Shown in pieces: positions 47,378 to 59,077 of a stretch of 64,000 nucleotides of DNA; position 1 is the stretch's first letter; each line of letters opens with the position of its first letter. This DNA comes from Ulota crispa. Taxonomy: Eukaryota > Streptophyta > Bryopsida > Orthotrichales > Orthotrichaceae. The stretch is taken from assembly GCA_963920765.1 (NCBI GenBank), contig OY987246.1, forward strand, positions 9,178,501 to 9,242,500, given 5' to 3'. A program made the translations under genes and the position numbers. The notes under the pieces are model-generated. The model made no database searches. It saw only the letters and a program-made list of their open reading frames with translations, and was not told the origin of the DNA.

Positions 47378-47787
47378 GGGAATTGATATATGCACTCCAA
47401 GGGGTTAATGTTTGAACACCCCCCATGAGGGTAAATTTTAGATTTCTACCATCAAAAAGTTGAATTTGGAAAATTTGAATTCAGATTTGGACTTAGAGAC
47501 CACAATTTTGTCTAAAACCATAAAAATGTTGCAATTGAACAACACCCAATGAAAAAACTTATCCTTTTTTACAAACAAAAGTAAAAGTAACACTTTTTCC
47601 TCTATTTGAGCTTTTTCACTAGACATTGTTCAATTGCAACATTTTTTATGATTCTAGACTAAAACATGGTCTTTGAGTCCAAATTTGAATTTAAAATTCT
47701 CAAATTTAACTTTTTTGATGATAAAAGTCTAAAATTTACCCAAGGGGGGTGTGCAAATATCAACCCCGGTGTGCACATATCAATTCC
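47378..47787. mobile_element. MULE-like MITE (GGGAATTGATATATGCAC family)
   Basis: The left end has GGGAATTGATATATGCACTCC then a second unit ending CACCCCCC; the right end mirrors this (GGGGGGTGTGCAAATATCAA, then GTGCACATATCAATTCC). Arms of about 180 bp continue inward ('ggacttagagaccacaattt' against 'catggtctttgagtcc'). Both sides carry TTTTAGAA, an 8-9 bp target duplication. Confidence 0.8.
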
Positions 47788-48361
47788 TTTTAGAATATGA
47801 AATTTTCATAATTAGCAAAAAAAATTGTCTCTTTTGATCAATTTGTGAAAAGAAGGTACGTGTTTTGATGGTGAGATTAGTGACTCCTCATAGGAATTAT
47901 GTATACTTATTGTTTTGAAATTAACAAATATTAAACACTAAATGCCAACTTTTATGATGCATATGAATTACGAAATGTGGAAACAAAAGAAGAATTATGA
48001 AATCATATACGGAAGTGTGTTGAAAAACAACAAAATTTGGAAAATCGAATATGGTGCTTCAGCAAGTTTCTTGCAAGAAGCATGGGAATTTTGGGAATTT
48101 GAGTCTTCTAAAGTAGAAAAAGGTAGATAATTGTGACCAATTCTAATGTATCACAAAGGTTTGCCCTTATCATTGTTTTTCATGTAAAACACGTTTGGTA
48201 CAAGCAATCCTTGTTTTACATGTCCCAATTTAAAAACAATGTGCTTTACTATAAAAAGATTTGGTAATTTTGAATATTTTGCTAAAAATAGCTGCCCAAA
48301 GTAGGGCAATACCTAGAAAATGGTTAATTTCGGCTTTCAGGTTATAATAAACTATAACTTA
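47788..48361. other. Intergenic stretch without recognised features
   Basis: AT-rich; the open frame at 47942-48130 (62 codons) has no recognisable features. Confidence 0.35.
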
Positions 48362-49443
48362 CAGTAAGGTAGGAGGCTCTGAAACCGTCCGGGCATTGAA
48401 ATCGTCCACTTTCTCAAATGTATGTATTTTGCATATGCTGTTTTTTTTAGGCTTTGAAAATGTACAAGTGGAGTACATTTGAGAAGGTGGACGGTTTTAA
48501 AGCCCTATGCACTTCAACTTCAAAATTTCATAGCTATGTCCACAAAATTCCAAAAAATACGAAATAACTTGTGTTAAGGTATGTACACCCATAAGCACCA
48601 GTGTCCCCATAACCGTCACCTTTGATATCTTGGTAACTCTATGAAAATGAATAGATGTAATGACAAGGATGTACAACATGTGAACATGAAATCATAGTAG
48701 TGGTTATGGGTGCAATGCCAGTTTGCTCTTTAAAAATTCACAACTTATTCTCACAATATCCAAATAATACATTTGAAAGTGCAAACTCATTATTTTTTGG
48801 GGAAATTACAAATAGGGGCATGAAATTGAAAAATATTACAATTAGGGGCATAGTTTCAAAATAATTACAAATAGGGGCGCAATTTCAAAATAACTTGTAA
48901 ATTTTTGTAATTTTTTTGGGTTTAAACATTGGTTGACTTAGACATATCACATTAAATGTTAGCAAACTTCCAAAAAAATTAAAGCCTCTCCAAATCAAGC
49001 CTAAATAAAGAAATTTTAGTAAAGAGGATGGAAGTTTTTGAAAAGCTTTTAAGTTTTTTGAAAATTTATAACGTTTAATGTGTTATGTATAAATCAACCA
49101 AAGTCCAACAAAAAAAAACTACAAAAATTTACAAATTATTTTGAAATTATGCCCCTATTTGTAATTATTTTAAAACTACGCCCCTATTTGTAATATTTTT
49201 CATTTTCATGCCCCATTTGTAATTTCCCCTTATTTTTTTGTTCCTAATAGGATCCTATAATTTGCTAGCTGTTCATTGATACTCATCATTTTCAAAACCC
49301 TTAGTTTGACGCTTATGAGAGTACATACTTTAGATGCCAACTCCTCTTATCTTTCTGAAAAATATTTCAAAAAGTTTCACCTCCCCAAAATCTAGTTTCA
49401 GCCCTTAGATGGACGGTTTACGAGCCTCCTACCTTAGTGACTG
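48362..49443. mobile_element. Possible CAGT-ended element with a MITE inserted
   Basis: CAGTAAGGTAGGAGGCTC and AAACCGTCC at the left are inverted at the right as GGACGGTTTACGAGCCTCC then TACCTTAGTGACTG. TA precedes the left end (48360-48361); the right flank is CA. The ends resemble Tc1/mariner-type non-autonomous elements. Another hairpin ('gtccactttctcaaatgta' against its inverse) lies at about 48406-48494. The MITE 48799-49229 sits inside. Confidence 0.45.
48799..49229. mobile_element. MULE-like MITE (GGGGAAATTACAAATAGGGGCA family), copy 2
   Basis: Same family as 46685-47118, with the same repeated 'caaataggggc' units in both ends and the same 'gttgacttagacatatcac'-type core. The flanking 9-mers are identical (TTATTTTTT at 48790-48798 and 49230-49238). 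Confidence 0.92.
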
Positions 49444-49557
49444 CAATGACCACATCGTGGCAGCTTAGTGAGCTGTGCTGACGATGTAGGAGGAATTGCG
49501 TTCCCTCGACCTTGAAACTCCATAGCCAGGCTCCTCGTTGCCATGCTAACTAACTTA

Positions 49558-51144
49558 CAGTGACTTCAGAAAATGAGTCTATGTGAGTATTTGGGTTAGA
49601 AAAGTGACATTCTCGAGAGTATGAAAAATCAAACCAAAAAATTTTAAACACAAAAGTTTGAGAGCATGAGGTAACACATCATCTCAAAAAATTTGAAAAA
49701 ATGTTGCTACTAAATTTAAAAAATAAATAATGCTAAAGTAGACTATGTACATAGACTCAATTTTTGAGACCGGTATTCTTACAACTTCAAATGGGTGTAG
49801 AATTTAGAGAATATGTGTTTTTTGTTGAATTTTTTAGTGTTTGCTCTTCTTGTCTCTTGCAGAACATATTGTATTGTGTAGAAAGTAATATTGGCATTAT
49901 GAAGCCAATTTCAAGATAGAAAACAAGTGATATTGGTGCTCTTTTGATGAAAGATAAGAGTGCAAGAGAGATTACAAAATTTCTTGGTTTCTCACAAAGT
50001 ACATTGAATAGAATAAGTTGGAAAGTTTGTAGTAGCTTAGAATTGCCAAAAAAAGATGCCCCAAAGATTTTTACTACTTCAGAATGATGGAATGTAGTAA
50101 GTTTAATCATGGTTGGAGGGCTAGATATGACATCACAAGTAGTAGAAGTAGTGAAAGAGGGTAGAGAGGTAGGGTTTTGTGACAATACACCGTAGTAGGC
50201 TTTGAGAGATGCTACATTGAGTGCTTGTGAGAAGGTGTCAAAGTCTTGTTTGTCACTAAAACATGTATATTTTTTGCAACAATTCACAAAAATTAAACAA
50301 TAGAGGAGTGCAAGAGATCTTTTTTAGTAATGAGACGAAAGTAAATTGTTTTAATGCAAATGGGACTATGGGAGGGCCTAGTGTTGGGTCAATGACAATG
50401 AAAGTTTGCTTGATTGTAGAGTGAAGCAGACAATGAAGCATGGTAGAGGGTCTTTGATGCTACAGAGTTGCATGACATCAAGAGGTCTAGGTGATTTATA
50501 GAAGGTGGATGGTTGTTTAAATGCATAAGACTATACTTCAATCTTAGATGGAGATTTGTACTTGGGTTTGGAGAGATTAAGACTTTTCAACATTGATGGA
50601 GTTATTTTTGAGCATGATAATGCTCCTATTTATAAAGCAAAGATTGTTCAAAAATGATTTTAAGAGCATCCATTTACTATTTTAGAGTGGCCAACTCAAT
50701 CTTTGGACCAAAATCCTATAGAACATGTTTGGGAAATTTTCAAACATTGTTTGCATTCCTACCCAACTCCTCAAGCAAATCTTTTACAATTAAGGGAATA
50801 TGTACAAGACACTTTTAGAGCCATTACTACAAAACAATATGAGAGATTACATACTAGCATGCCAAGTCAAATTTCAGTAGTTTTGGTTGCTTGTGACAAG
50901 TAAACAAAATTTTAATCACTTTGTATAGACCCCCTCAAAAAATGAGTCTATGTACATAGTCTACTTTAGCATTATTTATTTTTTAAATTTAGTAGCAATA
51001 TTTTTTCAAATTTTTTGAGATGATGTGTTACCTCATACTCTCAAACTTTTGTGTTTAAAATTTTCTGGTTTGATTTTTCATACTGTCCAGAATGTCACTT
51101 TTCTGACCCAGATACCCACATAGACTCATTTTTTGAAATCACTG
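49558..51144 (+). mobile_element. Tc1/mariner transposon with long inverted ends and dead transposase
   Basis: The termini CAGTGACTTCAGAAAATGAG and CAGTGATTTCAAAAAATGAG (inverse of the right end) start inverted repeats of about 215 bp. TA flanks both ends (49556-49557 and 51145-51146). At 1587 bp it has the size of an autonomous Tc1 element and encodes recognisable but broken transposase. Confidence 0.88.
49890..50903 (+). pseudogene. Tc1-like transposase remnant
   Basis: The N-terminal helix-turn-helix is readable (MKDKSAREITKFLGFSQSTL, about 49938-49997). The C-terminal catalytic region is present as an HDNAPIYKAK-like block (about 50616-50645), a WPTQSLDQNPIEHVWE block (about 50688-50735) and the end of the protein in the open frame 50703-50903. 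Several in-frame stops and shifts lie between them. The acidic catalytic residue preceding NPIE is kept, but the enzyme cannot be made whole. Confidence 0.82.
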
Positions 51145-51146
51145 TA

Positions 51147-52121
51147 TCTCCGTGCTCAAATTTGTAGTCCCATTCCAAGCTCCACGTAAGCTTAAGTACT
51201 ATCGAGCACTGACATTTTCTGCAGCATTTATAGAACCGCGCCCTTATTTTTCAGCATAACTTATTTTCTTTTCGAATTCCAGGTTCCGGAGCTTCACACC
51301 ACTGCATCGATCCGAAGGTTTGACTACATTCTAGCTGGATTCATGTTTTTGGATCCAACTGCAGTCGTTCGCTGCACTCAGGCACTATCTTTTGTCCTTT
51401 TGTTACTTGTCTGAATTTTTATGTGTGTTTTGATCGCTTCTAAATGGAATGCTTACATATGTAGAGGTGAAAATAAGCTTTGAGTAATTATCAGTTAGTG
51501 GAGTGTATTGGAGCTCTGAATTCGTGGTGATGATACGCTAGGGTTTTGGTTTTCTTTATAGCGATGATATTCTGATGATAGACTGGGGCATTGTTCTTGA
51601 TTCATCTTGTTGTTTGTTATTGTGTTCTGCATCTTATTGTTCTCCACAAAGCGCTTGTTCTGTGAAATTTTTCTTATGCTGAGCAGGCTCCTGTTTCTAT
51701 TGAGTGATTGGAAGCACATGAGTTTAATTGTGGTTTACTGGATTCTCAGAAACCTTGACAGATGGATTTTTTTTGTTTGCGAGCTTCTTGTGCTTTAAAA
51801 TTATAAAATCAAAAAAGGAATAGCGTGTCTTTGTGTTGGAATCGCAGGAATAGAGTGTCTTAAGACATTCGAAGCTTTTAGTGATTCTCTTTCTCCTCTA
51901 TCTCTTTTGAATTGGACTTCTGAAATGTACAATTCACGAAGATGATTCAGCTTTTCCGAGCGAATGTGAGCTAGTGAATTTGCTGTAGCAGCATGGTAAG
52001 GAATGAAGAACATGCAAACTCCTGCAGAGGCTCTTGGAAGCGAGGTTCAATGCTTGTGGAGCGTTCAGGTTAGCGTTTGAGCAGCGCTGCTACTCCATCT
52101 GGAAGGAGCAGTATAAAAAAC
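51147..52121. other. Upstream region and possible 5' UTR of the AAE14-like gene
   Basis: No other gene seen. Pyrimidine-rich and mixed sequence with potential 5' UTR introns, for example a donor-like 'atggtaagg' at about 51993. No confident promoter element identified. Confidence 0.4.
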
Positions 52122-55100
52122 ATGGAGCGGAATGTGGGAGCGCACATAGGGCAAGCGCTACGAGCCCTTCATACAGGCAAGGGATTCATTTCATGTGAGG
52201 ATAGGGTTCAAATCCTGTCTCATTTTGCACAACGAGTGGCAGCACTTGCTGCAGGGCTTTCTAGAGGTGGAGGTCTTCAGCCCGGGGATCGTGTAGCGGT
52301 TGCCGCGCTCAACAGGTGTGCCTGCACTTCTTTCACTGATGCATGCTCTTTTATAAGGGAAAATTTTATGGATACCCCTGAAGTTTGCAATATTTTCATA
52401 GATACCCCTGCTTTTTCAGAAATGTCACAAATACCCTTGACCAAATATTTTAAGAGTTTGTTTTGTTGTGCATGCCACTTCCCTTCATCCGTTCTGCACA
52501 TGCATAACAAGAAAGAAGCAGTGTGCTCACAAAGGGGGAAGGAAGTGACGTGCATAAGAAAACAAACGCTTAAACTTTTTGGTCCAAGGGTATTTGTGTA
52601 TTTCTGAAAAAGCAGGGGTATCTATGAAAATATGGCAAACTTCAGGGGTATCCATGAAATTTTCCCTTTTTATAAACACATTATCTAGAGCACGGAAGAC
52701 GATACTATAGTATCGTTCTTCAAGTCTCTTCTGAATTTCCATCAGAATTCTGTTTAGAGAAGTTTTATGCTTGCGAAGTTACCGAAGTTGTCATAATGTA
52801 AGAGATATGGTTTGTGAACCGAAACAAACTTATGACGCGAAGGCTCTCTCTTTCATGCCGTTTGCAGAATCCGAAAAAGTTGCAATATTGATTTCGAACA
52901 TTCCCGCATCTGCATTCCTTAAAATGTCAAGATTGCTGCTTTATGTTATTTTGACGTGACTCTTTTCCAGAATTGAGGCTCTTTTTAGCTTCTAAGACCT
53001 TCTCTAGGCGAAGTCTAGTCTCATGAACGTTTCATTTTGCAGTGAAAGGTACTTGGAATGGCTCTTTGCTGTGCCATGCGCCGGCGGAATCGTCGCTCCA
53101 CTTAATTATAGATGGGTATGTATGACAATGCATCCTCTACTTTTTGCAATTCAGTCTTCTCTATCTATTGATGATTGGCCAAGTGTTTTTGATGATTCTG
53201 AAGTTTTCAGCAAAGTTTGCAGTTCGTAAGTAATTTTAGAGTCCTTACAGTCCTTCATTGAGGATTTTTATTGAACGCGCTTCCTGGAATTGTGTATTAG
53301 GATGAAAATGCCGTCAACGAGGTGATGTCAATTGAATCTTGGCACTTAATGTTAAATCCACGTATGCAGTGATCATTTTACCTTTATGAGTGCAGAGTAT
53401 GGAAGAGGCTAGTGAGGCAGTTGCGCAAATTGGGGCCACCATATTGGTGCTGGATCAGACCTGTTTACAGCAGTGGCCTGATCTTCACACCAGGTGCCCG
53501 TCGCTTCGTTTGCAGATTCTTCTTGGTCCAGGATTGAACTGTCCTTCCTGTGAGTAAAGGTCTATCCTGTTGTCAAGCTTGATGTTGCAAATGATTTTGA
53601 TTAGGAGAGATGATAGCTCTCTTCTACAGTTGTAATAGAAGATCCTTTCTTGCTTACAGAATGTCGCGAGGTATAATTAGTTAGGAATCACCCTGGAGTA
53701 TTAGAGCCCATCCGCTTCCTCTGCAGTATTGTAATACCTGTAAAAAGATTTCCAACAATACTTGGAGGATCATCATCTGTGCTTTCCTTGAATCGGAGAA
53801 GGGGAAATTATAGTATCTTATGTCAGATTGTTGTGCATGTCTGAGTTGCCTTGTCCCCAATCGTTAGTTACATCTTCTGTAGTCAATCACATCACCTATT
53901 AATGTTTACAACTATGCTTAGCTTCAAGAACATGCAAATGATGAGATGTTTACAAGGGTCTACAAAATTTATATTCGGGATGCTCTGATGCTTGTTACGA
54001 CAAGTTTCCGGATGTGCCGTTTGCAAGTCTCCTGACAATAAAAATACGAACCTTCATTGTCCCTGGCAATGACTTACCGAGTTTATTTGTGCTAAGGTTC
54101 TGATGCTGATGAATATCTGCAGCTTTTGTTGACGCTGAAGAGGTTCTGACGTGGGCTGGTCCAAGCCTGGAATTTGACCTAAAATGGGCGCCAAATTCGG
54201 CTGCCCTTATATGTTTCACATCAGGTACATATAGAGGCCTAAAGAGTACTTTGCTCACTCGTGTCTATTCTGCCGAGAACCCATGGCATCTTGTGTTCGT
54301 TTTACTTGATTGGAGATCTTTATTCTTGAATACTCATGTTAGTACAGACATCACGTAATCGTCTAAAGTAACAATCGTTGTACTTGTGCTAAATGTTGGT
54401 TAGATTCAACTGTGTCGTCTTTACCTTGGCTAATTTTGCTTCTTCATCGATAAGTGTTTGGTGGTTATTTTAAAGTAAACGCATTTGAATCTAATGTTTG
54501 GGTTCACTGCGTAGTCTTATTACTCATGTATCTGTACAATTATTGACTTAGGCATAAGACATATGTACAGCAGACTGGTTCGCATTGGAATCTAATTGTC
54601 ATAATAGTAGATCTACTTCCCCATCCGAGGTGCCGTTCATATTTTAACTTTAGTTTGCCCCATCTCCTCAGGAACCACTGGAAAGCCAAAAGGAGTGGTG
54701 ATTAGTCATAATGCGCTTGTGGTGCAGTCACTAGCAAAAGTAGCTGTGGTTGGCTACAAGTCCTCTGATGTAGGATGATCTCTCCCTTTACACATCCTCT
54801 TGTTTCTGATGTTTAGTTGGCATTCACTTGAGTTTTTTTATGCGCAGCTTCAAACGCTTTGATCTCTAACTAGCATTCTTGGAAGCACATTATTTAGTCG
54901 AAAATTTTCTGAATAACTATTTGGCAGATTTTTGCAGATTATATATTGAATTACTTGCTGTGACTGTAGGTTTATCTGCATATATCACCACTCTGCCATG
55001 TAGGAGGGATTTCGTCAGCCTTGGCGAATATTATGGCAGGAGCCTCCCATGTCATTTTGCCCAGGTTCCATGCTGTGGCAGTATTTGATGCCATCCGAGA

Positions 55101-57462
55101 CCATCATGTGACCTCCATGATCATTGTTCCAACTATGCTTGCGGACTTGGTAGCAGCGTCTGCAACTACAAAAGGGTAATTTCTCTTTGCGCTGAATCGT
55201 GACACCAGTTTAGGCTTGCAGTTGCGACCGAAAACCTGCTCCTCGTTTTAGGATTTTTTTTCTCGTCTTTAGCCATATGCTCTATATATGTGACCTTCAT
55301 GATGGTCTCTTAGAGAATTTTGTTCGCATCTGCAGAGACGGCCTTTCGTTATTTTGTTTTATACATTGGCCTGCATATGTCAAACATAACATATTATGCT
55401 GATCCTTTGTAATCGAACGTTTCTCTTCCACTGGTGGATATATACCAATTCATGACGTTAATAATGCTTTAAATTCTTGCAAGAATCAATAGGAAGAACT
55501 TATGCAGCAAGATATTGATAGTGAAAAGTGGTCCAGAGCATCGGGCAGTCCACCTTCGTTTTCAAGCGTACGGATATTGTTAAACGGAGCTGGGGGAATT
55601 CCTGCACAGCTCTTGGATTCAACCAGAATTCTCTTTCCTAATGCAGAAATTTTTTCAGCGTATGGTAAGCGTTCTATTACCGACAATTGATTAGGTCTGT
55701 TTTCCAGCATAATATATTTGCTACAGGAGGCTGTTCTTACTACCTGATTGTTTGGTTTGTACAGTTTTAGTGACATATTGCATTTGAAAGTTTCTTGTAC
55801 TTAATTGAATGTTATTTTTGGTTAGTATAGGCTCTTTGATAAGGTGTTATTGCATTAGTTGAGCTCGAATGGATTGGATTCACTGATTGACATACCTTGG
55901 TATGTTATGTTCGAGTTAAGAGTGTAGACTCTGAAGCTATATCAGTGCTGTTCTTGAGTTGGTTAATGTGACTCGCCACGCTCTTTTTAGAGGGCCGTAG
56001 AACACGTAGTTTTGAAGCTTTATATCGTTATGCTAAACCCTTGACTAACGGGGACAGTGGGTTCAGGTTTTGCCACTTCTAACAAGTTTCCTTTTGTCTC
56101 ATTTTGCTGAACAGGCATGACTGAGGCTTGTTCAAGTATGTCTTTCATACCGATACATGAGCAAGAAGCAACTGGCCAACTCGGTGGTGTCTGTGTTGGA
56201 AAGCCAGCCCCTCATGTTGAACTGAGAATTGGGCAGCCAATCCTGTCACGAAATCCACCATATATGACAGAAAATCTCATTGTGAAAAGTGAGTTGTTTA
56301 GAGAAGGGCATGTTCTCACTCGAGGACCACATGTAATGGAATACTACTGGGGACTTCCGTCGGAGACTGCAGCAGTCTTAAGCGTTGATGGGTGGTTGGA
56401 CACGGGTGATGTCGGGTGGATGGATGAATCTGGACTTCTTTGGCTTCTCGGCCGTTCCAAAGATGTCATCAAAAGTGGTGGTGAAAACGTTTATGCTTCA
56501 GAGGTGATTACTATCTTTCTATTTCTTGCTTCTGTGAGAAATCTTGCGCAATTTCAAGTTCATGTCAGGAACTCCTTAAAGACAAAAGTGCCGGGTCTGA
56601 GTTGTGATTTAAGACACACAGGGGCTTTCTGTGAGCATCTTGCCTCAGGTTGGCTTTTATGCATATTTGGTTCCCAGAGGTATATCCGGTTTTTAGTTCT
56701 GTTTTCTTCGAAGTGAGCTTAGTTTTGGCCTTGTGGATGCAGGTAGAATGTGTCCTGCTGAAGCATCCAGGAATATCGTCAGTGGCTGTTGTGGGTATTC
56801 CCGATGAGAGATTGACCGAAATGGTGGTTGCTTTTGTGCGTCTCCGAGACAAGTGGGTTTGGGAAGACAAATATCAAGGGCAGCTCAGTGTGACAGGAGC
56901 CATCAATCAAATTCAAATGGAAGATTACCGAGGCAACCGGGTCGTATCTCAGATTGAGTTGCGCATTCACTGCCAGCAACTTGGCCTTTCAAGGTCCAGA
57001 TTCTATCCATCATTCTCTCCTTCTGCGTGACCTTGGAAGCATTGAATCCACTCATGAGATCGTCCCATGTTTATCCATCCTCTTTTTTCTTGCAACTCAC
57101 AGAATCGTGGGTCTTAAAAGTTACCTGAGTAACTCCTAAAAGCTTCACAATGTGTGTCCCACTCTTTCGGCTGAACTTCTCGATCCAGGTTACCGATGTC
57201 TAGAAGATTGCATGCAATGGAAATTGACCTCATTCGAAGCTAATCATTTTTGTTGTGCAGATACAAGGTACCAAAAGTCATTCTAGTGAGCAAGGAAGCA
57301 TTTCCAACAACCTCCACTGGCAAGATTAAAAAGGAGTCTGTTCGCCAGATGGCCCTGAGACGACTTGTTAAAAATGCGTTACATATGAGAGCTGGTGATC
57401 TCAACTCCGTGGCTGGAGTCGAACCTTTAGAACGGAGTACTTTGACTCGAAGCCGGTTATAA
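52122..57462 (+). CDS. AAE14: 2-succinylbenzoate-CoA ligase (AAE14/MenE type), phylloquinone synthesis
   Basis: Ten exons join in phase: 52122-52315, 53043-53115, 53396-53549, 54123-54224, 54672-54769, 54970-55175, 55522-55664, 56115-56503, 56743-56993, 57261-57462 (603 aa). The enzyme activates o-succinylbenzoate with ATP and CoA, a late step of the naphthoquinone ring pathway to vitamin K1. ANL-superfamily motifs: ICFTSGTTGKPKG (ATP/AMP loop, across an intron), YLHISPLCHVGG, ILLNGAGG, SAYGMTEACSS, WLDTGDVGW, GRSKDVIKSGGENVYASEVE, and the C-terminal TSTGKIKKE with the catalytic Lys. PCAGGIVAPLNYRWS and the whole layout are closest to plant AAE14 among family members I know. The C-terminus is SRL, a strong PTS1, so peroxisomal import is expected. 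The exon 7 acceptor (55522) was chosen for phase; 55493 is a less compatible alternative. A MITE lies in intron 1. Confidence 0.9.
52357..52666. mobile_element. MULE-like MITE in intron 1 of the AAE14-like gene
   Basis: GGGAAAATTTTATGGATACC ends with repeated 'atagatacccctg' units, inverted at the right side. The flanking 9-mers CTTTTATAA and TTTTTATAA match at 8 of 9 positions. Same family as 42560-42882, which is also intronic. Confidence 0.85.
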
Positions 57463-57760
57463 TTGTTAATTGATCTTTTGCACACTTGTTTGCATCCTGA
57501 TGACATCCACTTTTATTGAGCAGGTCATACAGGTTTGTTCAGGTTTACACAGTGCCACACCCTTGTTGTTATTTATACTAAGATTTGCAGTCTTTGAATG
57601 CTAATTCAGAAAGTGACAAGTTTCGATTTGCGAGACAGAAATTTGGCCCTGCGGGAACCACTATTGTGAGCTTGGTAGGATAGATGTGCTGCAGACCTTT
57701 GTTTGCAGCGTCGTTAGTGAGAAAATATTAGATTTCTCACTCCGTACGGTGAGAACGTTA
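57463..57760. other. 3' region of the AAE14-like gene
   Basis: Presumed 3' UTR and spacer; no coding feature seen. Confidence 0.4.
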
Positions 57761-58084
57761 GGGGGCTTCAAACAGAAAATCTGGTCTTCGATGTTCTCAC
57801 CTCACAGGACTCAGCTCACTATTGAATTGTATTTGTTCCCTTGCATGCACAAAGTTTGAGACACCTGTGAGTTTGCGGAAGTTTCTGTGCGAGAAGTTTT
57901 GGGGTTTGAGGATGCAGGTGAATGAGTTGCGAGAAGCCACGAAGGTGAGTTTTTGAAGTTCACTCCTCACGTGAATCACGTTAGGAGTGAAGTCCAAAGG
58001 TGCGTCACCTCGCGGTTCACAAGTGAATTCATAAAGGTGAATCGTAACGTGAGTCACCAAAAAAAGTTGATGTTTGAAGCCCCC
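57761..58084 (+). mobile_element. GGGGCTTCAAACA-ended MITE, copy 1
   Basis: Starts GGGGGCTTCAAACAGAAAAT and ends ATGTTTGAAGCCCCC. The interior holds several 'gtgaatcacgt'/'aggagtgaa' blocks. Same orientation as the copy at 60260-60680. Target duplication not clear; flanks read TTA and TAT. Confidence 0.7.
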
Positions 58085-58089
58085 TATTA

Positions 58090-58392
58090 GGGGCTTCAAA
58101 CATCAACTTTTTTAGGTGACTCAAGTTGTGATTCACCTTGGTGAATTTAGCACCTCTGAAATTCACTCCTAACGTGATACACGATAGGAGTGTACTTTAG
58201 TAACTCACTTTAACGTGGCTCATCCTTTCGGGTGTCTTAGATGCTTAGACCCCCGACTTGTGCACAAAACTCTAATTGCAAACTCATGGGTGTGTCAAAC
58301 TTTGAGTGTACCAATGAACAAAAATAGTTCAGTAGTGTCCAGGGATCTTGTGAGGTGAGAAACTAGTAGGCCAAATTCTATGTTTGAACCCC
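58090..58392 (-). mobile_element. GGGGCTTCAAACA-ended MITE, copy 2 (inverted)
   Basis: Begins GGGGCTTCAAACATCAACTT, the inverse of the right end of copy 1, and ends TATGTTTGAACCCC. Only five bases separate it from copy 1. Confidence 0.7.
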
Positions 58393-58399
58393 TCTATTA

Positions 58400-58725
58400 G
58401 GGGGTGCAAACATCAAATTTTTCAAGTGACTCATGTTGCGATTCACCTTGATGAATTCACTAGTGACAGTGAGGTGAGTCACCTCTGAAATACACTCCTA
58501 ACATGATTCACGTGTGAATAGTGAACTTCAGAAACTCACTTTTGCATGGCTCATCCTCTTGGGTGTATCAAGTGCTTAGACCCGTGACTTGTGCACAAAA
58601 ACCCTAATTGCAAACTCACAAATATGTCATATTTTGAGCATGTAAGTGAACAAAAATAAATCATTAGTGAGCTAGGACCCTGTGACGTGAGGAACTCATA
58701 GACCAGATTTCATGTTTGAAGCCCC
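58400..58725 (-). mobile_element. GGGGCTTCAAACA-ended MITE, copy 3
   Basis: Begins GGGGGTGCAAACATCAAA and ends ATGTTTGAAGCCCC. Collinear with copy 2, sharing 'tgattcaccttgatgaattc'-type, 'cctaattgcaaactca' and 'gtgaacaaaaata' blocks. Confidence 0.7.
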
Positions 58726-59077
58726 TACACTTGTCTGTGTGCGTTTCACCATTCGAACTGTCACTCACTGCTTTCTGATGCGATATGAATGTGAGTCGCT
58801 TTTGCAAAAATGGCTAGAGCCTGGACTTAGGAATGACAATTGGGTGCATTAGAAGATGCGCCAACTTGTGATTGAATTATACATGAACGTTGATTTTGGT
58901 ATGAGCTTTCCACCTTGATTTCCCTGGTCCGTAACGTAGTATTTCTTGACAATGAGGGCAGCACACTGTCAAGTCACGTAACGAGAGACGGCCAAATTTA
59001 AATTACAACCGCGAATGCAGGTCTAAAGTTACACTCCTATCAAGCCTTTCTCAAGTTAGCACAGTGCTCTGGATTAA
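58726..59077. other. Intergenic stretch without recognised features
   Basis: No coding or RNA feature seen. Confidence 0.35.
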
